From positions 4,774,001 to 4,838,000 of the forward strand of contig OZ020267.1 of assembly GCA_963971225.1 (NCBI GenBank): a stretch of 64,000 nt of DNA, in the 5' to 3' direction. Below, one piece after another: positions 24,266-35,700 of this stretch. Under the pieces are notes generated by a model, which was not told the DNA's origin, ran no database searches, and saw only the letters and a program-made list of their open reading frames with translations. Every line of letters begins with the position of its first letter. The stretch's first letter is position 1. Position numbers and translations under genes: made by a program. This DNA is from Melieria omissa (lineage: Eukaryota; Arthropoda; Insecta; Diptera; Ulidiidae).

Positions 24266-25984
24266 TTAAAGTAAATATATATATAGGTACACATATGTAT
24301 GTACTTTGAGTTTTTGCATTGCATCAACATCTTCTAGTGTCCTTTTCGTCCTTCATGCTGTTCGCATTCGCACATAAAATTTCAGCAAATACACCAAACT
24401 TTGCCAATGCTCAATATTCATTTTGGCTCTTTCGAGCTGCCAGCATTGTTGTTGTTCTTTTTTTAGTTTTGTTGTCGTTGTTGTTGCAATGCAGCTTGCT
24501 AATAGAAACATTTTTCAATTACATTTGCAAGCTGCAACCAATTGGAAGTTGCTGCAGTTGTTGTCAACCAAGCAAGCATACAACAACAAATACGCACCGG
24601 GCGACGACAGTGGCAAATGGCGCTTACATCATTGTTCGTTGTCTTTCGTCCTGTCAACCATTTTGCCATCCACCATCCAAATGCTGTCTCACGAACAAAC
24701 AAATGCAATTTCGCAACTTGACAATGTTGCAGCGGCAAAAACAAGCAACAAAACCATTGGACTCCCACACAAAAGCAAACGGAAGTAAAAAACGCAAACA
24801 AAGCAAAAAAGGACAACAGCAACGAAAATTGCTTGAGCAGCGAATGCCAACAACGGAGAAAAAAACAAAGCCGAGTCCAAGATGTTGCAACATAAAATTG
24901 CAGCTGCACGCTGGCTGAAACTTGAGCCAAGTGGCATGTGGCAAATGTCGCAAAAGTTGCGCAGTTGAAGAAGGAGAGTGAAGAAGCAGGCGAGGGGCAT
25001 CTTTTCAGCCAGGATTCTAATAAATTCTAATAAGATTTCGGATAGAATTCGGAGCCAGTGCACAAAACAACGAAAGTGCATGCACACACACACACATACA
25101 TACATACGAGTTGAGAAGGCCAAATGGAAGCGCGCGCGCACACATCTCTTGCACTTTGGGCAATTTGGGGGATGACTCGTAGTGCTTTTGGGCAAAAATG
25201 ACAAAATGGAAAAGTGTACAGTGCAACAGAAAGCGAAGAGGAAGGGGGAGAGGTGCAGCTGCAGCTCCGAAATGCAACTAATCAGAGACTTGCGGCCTGC
25301 CACACTGCACCTGGCTGCCGCTCGCCCTGCAATTAATGAATACCACAGAAGCCAGCAAGAGGGCAGGACATGGAGTCAGTGGGGCTGCTCAAAATTTTCT
25401 GCATTATGCATCTCTCTATGCGCCCAATCATTATGCCAGCGCCCCAAAATGTGGGTGAAAAAAGTTATATAGTGGCTGCAGCACACCCCAAACACCCAAC
25501 AACAGCCGCTCGTATTGTTGTTATTGTTGTCATTGCATCAGAGCAATCCGCGCCAAAATACCCAGCCACAACACTGATGCTAAGCGATGCGGTTGACGTC
25601 AGGGGCTGCGGTGGCGATGGTGGCAGCAGCAGCAGCAGACGAACAGGTGAAACTTGAAGAGCGCAAACTTAAATTGCGGAGCAGCAGCAAAAGAGCGCAA
25701 TCACAAAGGTAAACTTAAGAGTACGTCATAACTAAAGAGCGCCGCTCACGCATACTCGCACAATGGCGCGCGCACACTAGAGCGCTGCGCTGGGTTGGTG
25801 TTGGTGCCATGTGCTGGTATGGGTGAGAGCCGAAGAGAGGCACTTGAGTGTGTATGCGTGCACGTGAGAGCGGCTCTTATCAGAGTTCAGAGCTGAGTTG
25901 GAAAAGAGAGAGAGAGCGCTAATAAGAATTTTGTTTTTCGAAATGGATATTTTCTTTGGGAATTTGTTAATATATGTATGTATG
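24266..25984. other. Single-copy non-coding DNA with GC-rich islands
   Basis: 24400-25700 has overlapping open frames on both strands (up to about 200 codons) made of CAA, GCA and GTT triplets, with no known domain. 25740-25925 is rich in GAGAG/CTC and alternating purine-pyrimidine motifs and ends in a GAGAGAGAGAG run. It could bind a GAGA-type factor, but that is speculative. Confidence 0.5.
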
Positions 25985-26702
25985 TAGTTTTTAAAATATT
26001 CTTTTTTTTACGTGTAATATTGACTGAATAAATATTTATTAAATTTTAGACAAAATTTATAAATACCAATGATGTTATTGGGTCACGTTGGGAAAAACAT
26101 AAATTGTTTACTATATTTTGAACAATTTGGGAGGCAAATGTTTCAGTTCTTACAGGTTCGTACTGAAGAAATTTTACGAAAGGGGAGCAATATCAGTTTG
26201 AAATGCAAATTGCTACATGCAAACGACAGACAAATTTCTAAATAACAAAACACTTTTAAATTTGAAAAGAAATACCATTGAAATTTGTAGTTAATTGTTT
26301 AATTTTTTTGCGTATTACATTGACTGAATTTATATTTATTAAATTTTAGACAAAATTTATAAATACCAATGATGTTATTGGGAAAAACGTCACGTTGGGA
26401 AAAAAATAAATTGTTTACTATGTTTTGAACCATTTGGGAGGCAAATGTGTCAGTTTTTGCAGGTTCGTTCTGAAGAAATTTTACGAAAGGGGTCTTTGCA
26501 AACCAAAGACAGATTTCCAAACAACTAAATACAGTGCTTTTCGCTTATAAAGAACCCGTTTAAAACGATTTTCCGCATAAAACGAACCAATTTCAAACGA
26601 ACCATTTCGCCCGGTCCCTCGAAGTTCGCTTTAATTTAAAAGCACTGTACTTTTAAATTTGAAAACAAATTACATTTAAAATTTTAGTTAATTATTTAAT
26701 TT
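25985..26702 (+). repeat. Segmental direct duplication, about 300 bp period
   Basis: Two copies share long identical stretches: TATTTATTAAATTTTAGAC (near 26031 and 26331), AAATACCAATGATGTTATTG, AAATTGTTTACTAT, TTTGGGAGGCAAATGT, CTGAAGAAATTTTACG and CTTTTAAATTTGAAAA. Copy 1 spans about 25985-26305. Copy 2 spans 26306-26702 and contains an extra 116-bp MITE. Confidence 0.9.
26532..26647. mobile_element. 116-bp TA-flanked MITE
   Basis: The perfect 10-bp inverted termini CAGTGCTTTT/AAAAGCACTG are flanked by TA on both sides (26530-26531, 26648-26649). The interior carries GAACC and CGAACC repeats. The matching site in duplication copy 1 (near 26250) lacks it, so the insertion is seen against an empty site. 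TA target and CAGTG ends suggest a Tc1/mariner or pogo-type transposase. Confidence 0.85.
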
Positions 26703-27236
26703 AAATTAAATTTAAATAAACAAAAATTAAATAAATTACAATGAAATATGAAATAAAAAATCAAAGTCATAGTATATGAGCAACAAATTAAAGTTAAAAA
26801 AAATTATAGCCAAAATAATATAGAATTAAATTAAAAAAACAAAAATTATCACAAATAAAAAATATTAAAATTTAACACCTAAAATATTAAAATTTTGAAA
26901 AATATTATAATACAATAAAAGCAAACAATATAAGAAATAAAAATTTAAAAAGTTCGAAAAATACACAAATAAAATTCGAGTCATATTAATTAAAACAAAT
27001 CATAAAAAGTTAAGTACAAATTACGAAAAAAAGTACAATTTATAAAAAATATAAAACAAATTTTAATATAAGAAAAACAAACAAATAATAATTTTTCACA
27101 GTAGCACATTTAGTCAAACATATTTTCTTGAAATTATTAAAAATTTTTGACTTTTTAAATACCCTGAACAAAGTAGACAAAGCGCCAAAAATAAAATATA
27201 AAATTGCATATAAAAAAAAATTAAATAAGAAATAAA
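26703..27236. other. Very AT-rich non-coding DNA
   Basis: This is nearly pure A/T sequence of AAATTAAA character with no recognisable repeat unit or gene. Confidence 0.7.
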
Positions 27237-27238
27237 TA

Positions 27239-27476
27239 CAGTCGTGTCTGGGTATAGTGAACCCCCTATATAGTGAACACCTCGATATAGTGAACACCCA
27301 AATTGTAACATCGAGCCTCCAAATATGGAAAACAATTTTCATGCAAAAAACAAAAAATGTATTTTGAGCAAATAAAACGAGTTTTTAAACGAAAATGTTA
27401 ACCTTGATATAGTGAACAACCTCAATATTGTGAACAGGCCTTGCAATTTTTAGTTCACTATATCCAGACACCACTG
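27239..27476. mobile_element. pogo-like MITE, 238 bp
   Basis: Left end CAGTCGTGTCTGGGTATAG and inverted right end CAGTGGTGTCTGGATATAG continue into GTGAAC: 24 bp with two mismatches. TA flanks both ends (27237-27238, 27477-27478). The motif ATAGTGAAC recurs at least four times inside, plus an ATTGTGAAC variant, in the manner of subterminal transposase sites. CAGT starts, a TA target and a TATAGTGAAC-type end recall pogo/Tigger elements. It has no coding frame. Confidence 0.8.
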
Positions 27477-27478
27477 TA

Positions 27479-30432
27479 TAAAGTAACTAAAAATTTTCAA
27501 CAAATTCTCTACTCAGAATTCGGTTTGATACTATCTTCTCACTATATGTATTTGTCTGATTTGCCGCTGTTATTCACAACTGCGACAAATGGACCCTTAG
27601 ACCCCCATATTTTATCCCATTTTACATGCGAGCCTGCATTCTGTGCACCAAGCGACACTGTCGACTCAACACCGCACCGCACAGCGCCAAATTCTTAACA
27701 CGGAAACATGCAGCATTGGTTTGCGTCCATGCTAAGTGCATTCCCCGTACAGCGCCACTCTCCTGCAGCGTTTTTAACGTTTGACCTGCTCCGGGCAAAC
27801 CACCTCGCTGACTTCGTTCAGTTCGTTGTATTTTTGTTGTTCTTGTTCTTATTTTACTTATTGGAAAACACACACACATACACACAAACCTTCGCACACG
27901 CCCGTCGCGTACTCACACACACCAATGCGTCTGCGCCACGCACACTGTCACAACGCAAAACAATCATGGCGTCGGCTGCGCCTCCTCGCTCTCCGTCTCT
28001 ATTGCACTCACACCAGCTGCCGCATGACGTCTCGCTCGGTTGGGCGCAACGTTGCGCAAACCTGGTCCGAGTTTTTGATTGTTGTTGCAAATGCGCTGCC
28101 ATCATGGCTGATGGCAAATGTGGAGAGAAAAGAGAACCATGGCTATGGCTGCGTTTTCATTCACTTACTTGCCACCGATTCGGACGCACCAACAACACAT
28201 CCCTTCTCGCTTGCGTGCAGGAGCGCCGGGAAACACCGCCAGAGAGCTCGCCGTGGAGCCGCCGAAAAAGCATGGAGCCGCGCAGCGGGACGAAGTTGCC
28301 ACAAAAATCAATGCGATGACCAACACCCGACGGCGTGGCTGCCGCTGTTGGAGGAGCTTTGTTGCGTAGTGCGCAGCAGCAGTTGAGGTGGAGCGTACCG
28401 CACACCTCTCGCCCATCGCCGCACAAAAGCAACTTGTATCTATCTGTTTGACTGTCGAGCACACAATTTGGTTTTTCGCACGCAACACACAGCAGGGAAA
28501 AATTCAATCCATCGATTATCCACACGAAATACGCGAATTAATTGAAAATGCAAAGCAGCGAAATGTTTGATTTAAATCACGTAAGCGACCAGGAAAATTA
28601 ACACTTGACGCCAGCTGTTGGCCGCCCACTGTTGACCGACGTCACTGTCACCGCCGCCGTCGCAAATGCGACACAGCTACAAACGCTGCGATTTTCTCCA
28701 CATTCGATGCCACAACCAGCATGGCTGCCCGGCCGAATATGCAAGATACACAACAACAAAATCAGCAAAATTCCAACGCTGCGCTATCTGCACATACACA
28801 CACACACACACAATATACACACACACACATGTACGCACAGATGGCAGTGACAGCGCGCGCAATTAAATATAGATGCAGCCATGTTGGCTGCTAATCTGTC
28901 GCATGTCGCATTGAATTTATTATTGTGCTTGGCCCTCTGTTGGACGACGTTGTTGTTGTTGTGTTCTGGTTGGAGCTGCACAGTCAGCTGAGGTTGTGGG
29001 GTGATGATGATTTTAAGCCTTTACTTAAAAAATTTGTGTTTTTCTTTAACAAGAGAGAAAGAGTTTTGCGGTATGATAACAATTTCGTATGGGAATATTT
29101 TTTTTAATTGGAATGCGTGCTAAGAACAAAAAAGAAAAGAGGTATAGAAGTAAAAAAAATCTACTTACAACCTCATGGAATGCGATTAATGGGATTTCTG
29201 CATTTGCTTTCTATTGATTTTAAGATTTTATCTTGAAGCCAAACTCAAAAATTGTCAGCGTATTAAGTTCCGACGGCTTTTGAATACAAAGAAACTGTAT
29301 ACATTTTACAGAAATTTATAGAACAATTCAAGAAGCACAATTTTGCTTATATCTTTTATTGATAAATCTACTTTTGGAATGTTTCAAAAGCAAGTCAGAA
29401 GACACATTTTCTATAATTTTCTAAAGTCTTGAACATGCACTAAAAAATATAATTTTTCAATTATGTTTCATATTAAATCGATCAAAAAATAGTTTCAAAT
29501 AATTAAAAATAAAAAGAACTCCGACACAGTCGGTTTAATATTAAACAAACTAAACCAAAAGGTGTATTCCTTATAACACCACAACTACTCAACACTCAAA
29601 CCCAGTGGGGAGCCTTATTCACGCTAATTTAAATAATACCCAATAACTCCCATAAGTTTTAAATTCTTTACCCATAAACAACTCAACAACTCTATTAAAA
29701 AAAAAAGTTTTCCCATATCAAACGCTGCTCGGCATATCACTTTTCGGTTTAAGAAAACTTTGTAAATTCCTGGTGTAGGGCACACTTGACACACATGTCT
29801 GACCACAGTTGCGTGTCGTGCGTGTTTCAAGTTTTTTTTTAACCATTCTTAACAACGAATGTCATGCTTAACTAATGCCGATCTCAGTTTTAATTAAGTC
29901 ATTTCTCTAGAAAACAATCCAACGGCCAAGATGATGAAGACAAGATGAAAACAATCGAAGACCGGCAAAAGTCCGGTTTGGCTGTGTCGCTGCGGTAGGT
30001 GTGTCCCCGTTGTTCAATATTCATGTGTTTAATTTAAAAAGGTTTTCAGATGGACGGCAAGATTTTAGCTTGTTAAAAGCAAAAAGTCGTTTAGTTTCGT
30101 TTCAAGAAAAAAAAAATTAAAAAATCGAATATTTTCAGCAGCTTATGGCAATAGCGGTTAAAGAAGAAGAGAAAAACAAACATATTTTAGAATATTACTT
30201 TGACATATTCTAAGATATGTTTGTTTTATTATGCTGTTTTTAGAATGGTTGTTGTTGTATCAAAATGTTGTTGTTGTTATGGAATTCCAAAGTTACAAGT
30301 GTACTGACGTATTTAGTGTTGTGAGACAAATCGTTATTCTTGTTCTATTTCGTGTCGATGGGAGATATATTCAAGAAAAATACATTGGTATGAAAATCTG
30401 ATAGATTTTAAATATGGAAGTTGATTATCGTT
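27479..30432. other. Single-copy non-coding DNA with a GC-rich island
   Basis: 27590-28460 is the most GC-rich part of the window, with open frames of 60-200 codons in all phases on both strands and none with a known domain. A 5' exon or promoter could hide here, but nothing in the sequence proves it. CA microsatellites lie at about 27870 and 28795-28830. 29100-30400 is AT-rich. Confidence 0.5.
30174..30227. repeat. Inverted repeat with 9-base loop
   Basis: The arms AAACAAACATATTTTAGAAT and ATTCTAAGATATGTTTGTTT pair with one mismatch, extended by AT pairs around a loop near TACTTTGAC. It may be a tiny foldback element or a hairpin transcript. The stem is shorter than most fly miRNA precursors. 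Confidence 0.7.
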
Positions 30433-30436
30433 TTAA

Positions 30437-30906
30437 CCCATTGCTGCCGGGTACCAGTTCCGCCCATACGATTTTGATAAAATTTCAAGAAATGGAATTG
30501 ACCCAAAATGATCAGAAAAAGCTTTCGGCTATCTATCTCTGCACGTTGCTGAGATATTCCTTGGGTATTTTGTACCAATTAGGCAGCAATGGTAGCTTTT
30601 TTCCATACTTTTTAAAGTGATCAGCTAAACACGTGAACAAAAGAAGTATTGTTTACAGGTGAGTTAGGAGGCAAATATTTGTGAGGTTCTAGGGCTACTA
30701 CGTTTCACCACATTTTCCACCTCCGGAAAATTCACAATTTTTGGAGTCGGAATTTTAGGGTGACGTCCACTAGACTAAGGTAGTTCCATCTTTTCCCCAA
30801 CCATCCCTTTCAATTAATTTGAGATATCTTTACCACGAACTTTTCTGTGATTTTTTTATCAAGTCCGTTTTCATGGGTAAAATTTTACCCATTAGGCAGC
30901 AATGAG
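30437..30906. mobile_element. piggyBac-like MITE, complete (CCCATTGCTGCC family)
   Basis: TTAA (30433-30436) precedes CCCATTGCTGCC, and GGCAGCAATGAG precedes TTAA (30907-30910). TTAA duplications with CCC-type inverted ends are the signature of piggyBac transposition. A second internal copy of the end (TAGGCAGCAATGG near 30580) lies about one quarter in. The 470-bp body has no transposase. The right half matches the truncated copy at 21223-21483. Confidence 0.8.
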
Positions 30907-30910
30907 TTAA

Positions 30911-31333
30911 TGCAATCTAAAGCAATGAATAAATGGAATTCAAGCAACAGTACAGGTCTCGAAATACTCTGATGAACTGCATTAGAAGTTCTAAGTGTTG
31001 CACGGGACAAATCGTCGTAGTTGAACATCATATTGAATGGAAGCCACTTGGACAATGCAGTTCTACGAGACTAAATCCACTGAAGACATAGCCTTGTAGA
31101 CTAATCATCAAAGGGTTTTGACTTACATACCTCAAGGCCTGTAGACTGTATCTATCGATACTGGAAGTAGAATCTCCACTTGGCTTCAACAAGCACTAAA
31201 ACTAAATCGTCAGCCAAAATCGATATTCGGTTGGAATATAATTTAACCCGTTCGCCATATGGCAATGTATATAATCTATCTATCTCTATAAATATGATTT
31301 CAGCATCCTTAATGATATTGAAATTATATATAT
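30911..31333. other. Non-coding spacer
   Basis: No gene or repeat is recognised in this AT-rich interval. Confidence 0.5.
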
Positions 31334-31771
31334 TCTATAAAGAGAAGTATTAAATTTTTTATATCTTAAACTAATAAAGTTAGAAGAACGAAATTCAAGG
31401 ATATAGTAGTGTACATATTAGTCCTTACGAAAAAATGTTTAAAAAAAAACTATTGGAAATTTCCAAGGTTATTCAAGGATAAAGTTTTAAAAGAACATTT
31501 TCAATACCTCTTTGTTCTTTTGCACCAAAAAATTAAATTTTCTAAGATTCTAAGCATTTTTCTCTTTAATTTGATACCCATATTGTTATTCTACAATGCG
31601 CTCAATTTTTGAAATAATTCTTGAAATAAACATGTCCTTGAAATTTCACAGTCCTTTTAAAAAAATTCTGACATCAGAGAGAAAAACTAAAAACGCAATT
31701 TTACTACATTTGGCCCCTAGTTTCGCGAATAGTAAACTTTTTCGTGTGTACAATTTCTTGTCGCACGGTGT
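31334..31771 (-). mobile_element. Diverged arm of the palindromic element family
   Basis: It is similar over most of its length to 59433-59839: AATAAAG-TAGAA-GACGAAATTC, GGAAATTTCCAAGG, TATTCAAGGATAAAGTTTTA, CATGTCCTTGAAATTTCAC and TTTTACTACATTTGG. Its end (TAGTTTCGCG ... TGTCGCACGGTGT) parallels the right end of the 7302-8229 palindrome (TAGTTTCACG ... TGTCGCACAGTGT). It is a diverged, one-armed, non-coding relative. Confidence 0.65.
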
Positions 31772-31898
31772 AATATCAGAAAATTTTGTTTTTACTCATT
31801 TAATAAAAAATTTTATAAATTTTTGAGTAATTTTTGCCTGTAACACCAGCCTTCTCTCAAATTTCGGTTAGAAAAGAAAGAGGAACAATTGTAATTAA

Positions 31899-32737
31899 CC
31901 CTTTCGCGATGGAGTTTCACCTGAGAACGGTTTTTTTTACTGTAAGAAGTTTTGAAACATAATTAACCCTTATGTGTGTGATGGGGTACCCGAGTACCCA
32001 AATCACTTTGATACTGAAATTTTACATACTTGCGGATAACCTAGAAAGGCGCAACTTCATGACAACTCCCAAAATGGTATTATGTCTTTATTTTCGAGTG
32101 TTTGATTCCATTTAGTTACTGGGGAACCCGGATAACCCAACACATTTTTTATGGAGTTTCATCGATTTCTTAGATATTTCTTGCAAGTAAAACTTTCTAA
32201 AGCAAATAATTTGTAATAGAACAATTTTATCAACAAAAAATGGCAGCCGCTTTGTTTGTTTGGGGTCGTAAAGGTCGGCTAGCATCGTTACCGAAAACTT
32301 TAAAACGTAAAAATTTGTTGAACCTGTCGAAAGACAACTTTAAAACTTAACAAAAACGGTAAAATGTCTTACAGTGCAAACAAAAAGTGAGAAATTTTCG
32401 TACAATTTGTACTGGGATACCCCATCACATGGGTAAGAGTGTTCTTTTTCAGCACACACACTAGGGTTAAAAAGGTGTTTGAGATCTAAGCACAGTTCTT
32501 GATCCTTGATCGTTGTGCTGGGAACTTCAAATGTTCAGGATATGAATCGACATTAAAAATCTGTCAAATATAAAAGCCACATTATTGCAACGATTTTGTT
32601 TCCTTGTTCACTCTCCTCAGGACCATAGGGCCACCTTACACGATTCTGGGATGCCTCTTTCACCAATCATGGGATGCTTTGGGTTTATAAATAAAAAAGT
32701 TATGCGTGTTTAAAATTTCCCAGTAGTCGCGAAAGGC
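31899..32737. mobile_element. piggyBac-like MITE carrying a second one inside
   Basis: TTAA (31895-31898) precedes CCCTTTCGCGATGG, and the right end TCGCGAAAGGC precedes TTAA (32738-32741). The inverted termini match for 11 bp with one change. A different TTAA element occupies 31967-32466. Without that guest the host is about 335 bp. No transposase is encoded. Confidence 0.75.
31967..32466. mobile_element. Nested piggyBac-like MITE, 500 bp
   Basis: TTAA (31963-31966) precedes CCCTTATGTGTGTGATGGGG, and CACACACACTAGGG precedes TTAA (32467-32470). Inside the ends lie inverted GTGATGGGGTA (near 31979) and TACCCCATCAC (near 32418), so the inverted repeats extend subterminally. It is non-coding and younger than the element that contains it. 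Confidence 0.8.
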
Positions 32738-32741
32738 TTAA

Positions 32742-35700
32742 AGCACAAACTTTCTCGTGCTACCATAATGAAGATAAAATAATTAAAAAATAAATTCTGT
32801 AGTTACAAATTCCCCACAAGATTTCGAATATTTTTGAAAAGAGTACCGCAGACTCAAAAATGTAAGATCGATTAGTGAGAAATTTCTTCTCAACTTAATT
32901 TCACTAAACAATTTAATCACCATCGAAAATGTTTCTTAAAAAAACAATTTCCAGATTATTTTAGGAAACAGTTTTTTTTTGAGAAAACAACTCCATAAAA
33001 TTTGAAAAAAGTTACTTAAAACTATTTTCCATTTGTTGATTTTCACTGAATATTTTCTTCAGATACGTGTCGCTGCGCACCTCGAAAACATTCCAGCACT
33101 CCTTAGCACTCAGCTTTTTTTGACTTTAAAAAAGGCGGCAGCGGAAAGTTTTCTTTGTCGAGTCGGTCCATTAAGATTGCCGAATATAGATTTCTAAAAT
33201 ATTGTACTATGGCAGCCGGCAGCACAGTGGAGGCAGTAAATTTTCCTTTATTTTGCTTGCCGCCTACACTCGGTGAAAAATCATCAAGAACGCAACGAAA
33301 ACCTACACTTCCAATTCAATTTCCATTTCAAATAAATACATCGAGCCGTTAAGGAGGAACAAAAGCGAATGCCTCATTGACGTTTGCTAATAAAAATAAA
33401 TAAAATGGCATTTACCTAAAAGTCATCGGCAGTGCCGTCGTCAGCGATGGCAGCGGCGTTTCGCTTAAACTAAAACGCATGCAGAGCCGACATTTAGCGG
33501 AAAGTGGCAGACGAACGGACGAGCGTGGGACGTGCAGTGGGCGGTGGGCGATGGGTGCTGGCAGTGTCAGTGATGGATGGCCGGGTGTTGGAGTTTCTCA
33601 CTAAAAATGGCTGCGACGCATTTCGAGGCAGCTTTACGTGTGCCCCTATGTTCTAAGTTATACATATGTATGTGTATATATGTGTATATAAATTTATATA
33701 TACAAGTGTGTGGCGCATTTTAATACAACTTTAATGTCGTCATCATTTTCCACTCGCACACAATGGGCGCAACACGCCCGCTGCTGCGTGCGGAATGTGA
33801 AATATTTTGGAGGCCTCGATTGTTTTTGTTGTTGTTGTTGTTCGGGTCGAAATAAAACCTAAAGCACATGAGTCCCCAAAGGCGAATTTGAGGAAAACGT
33901 TGTGCGACAAACGCACCGACGCAAATAAAACTCGAAGCAAACGCAAAGTAACGAAAGCAACAACAACAATGCTGCGAAGAAATTGCAAGAATTCGAATGA
34001 AACGAAACGAAATGGCGAAAATGTTGGGCGCCACTTCCGCGAGTGGATTCATTTTCATTTCCTTTGGCGTTCGGTGTGCGTGGCTTGAATGGCGAAAAAG
34101 GAAACTGTTTGTTGGTTCGCACAGCCCAACAAACATAAACACACACCGAAGCCACCCACAAGAAAGCAAGAAAAGCAACTAACTATACGCAACATTTGCG
34201 TGACACGCCGACACACCGAGAATGATGCCGAATCAATTTTATTGACAAACGTTTATCTTCGCATTCCATCGCCGGTCCGCCGGGCACCGGACACATGTTC
34301 GGCCTTTCTGCTTTGCCACTGAACCATAGAAAGCCCTACGAGAGTTGCTTCCCTATCCCAGTGGGGAGCTTAGCAAATGTCGGAGCCGCTGCTTTGACTG
34401 CTTTGCCTCGCATTCCGCAGCTTTGGGCAATAGTACCCAATACGCCCGCAAGTCTGCTGTTTGCTCGACTAAGGACGGACGAAGGGGAGTGCGGCGGGGG
34501 CCCGCTTCTAGGCACTTAAGTACCTCAGCGCAGAGTGCTGGCGTTCGGAATTAGTTTTCCGTTTCGATGGCGCTGCTGATGACATACATTCCATCATCAA
34601 GAAATGAGCCATTTCAGTTTGGAATTTTGTGCTTCTTCTTTTTCTTCATTTTCGTACACGCATTGCTGGGCCGCTTAACTACTGTTGTGTGTGTTCGCTT
34701 CTCAGCATCTTTTTGGAGGTTATGACCGACCGTTCGTTCGTGTCACTGATGCTGCTCTTCTTCTTGCTGATGATTTTTATTTTTGTTTTTGCTGTTTTGT
34801 TGTTTTCAAACGTTACGTTCTACGGAATGTGGCATGCGGCAGATGGAGAAGCAAAGCGCTGTGGTGCGTAAAGCCTTCGGTGCGTTGCATTAATTTTGTT
34901 GTAATGAGGCGTGTTGCCGATGTGGCTCGATGCGACTATTGTTGCTTTTGCTGTACATACATATACACAAATAAAAATGTATGTAGCTGAATGATGTTGT
35001 GTTTGTTTTTATCATTTTCTTTTTAGTTGTTGCCATTATTGTTGTTGTTGTTTTGTTGGTCTCCTTTTAATATATTTACTGGTTTTTGTTATTATATCCG
35101 ATAAAGTTGCTCAAGTTGCTTTCTTATAACATTTTTGCTGGTTTTTTGTTGTTGTATATTTGTTGTTGTTGCAGCACTTTCTCCCCTTTTGCACATTGTT
35201 GTTGTTTTGGTTGCTTTATTTTTTTTTTCTCCTGTGCTCCGGCTTTGATATAAATTTGCCGGTTTCTGAATGTTTTTGTTTTTTTTATTTGTTATTGTTG
35301 TTGCATTTCCCTTCTTTGAATGTTTTTGCCGGTGTTTGTTGCTTTATATTTGCTTTTATTATTGTTGCCGTTTCAGAAAGTTTCGGCCTTCGGTGTCTCT
35401 GGTTTTGGTATTTTTGGTATTTTTGGCATTTTTGTCATTTTTCTTGTTTTCTTCCACATTTTTGTTTTTGCACTAAATCTTTGACTTATACTTATTGTTG
35501 TTGTTGTTGTTTTTTGCTGTCATCTGTGTAGTTCCTGTTGTATGGAGAAAATTTTTCGCTACTTATCTGCTGTTGTTGTAGTTTTATGTTTGCCTTTTGA
35601 CACAACCGTGATTTTTGGGTCAAATCAATTCACGTAACTAAACTGGAAATAGTTGTTGCTTTTATTGTGATGAGTTCAGAGTTCGAAACATGTTCGGAAT

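Noticed and set aside
24319..25303. Frames of about 200 codons on both strands
   Set aside because: CAA/GTT triplet composition; no domain and mutually overlapping.
27708..28386. Two overlapping frames of about 200 codons in the GC-rich island
   Set aside because: Open in several phases on both strands with cysteine/histidine/serine-rich composition and no domain; a coding exon cannot be supported.
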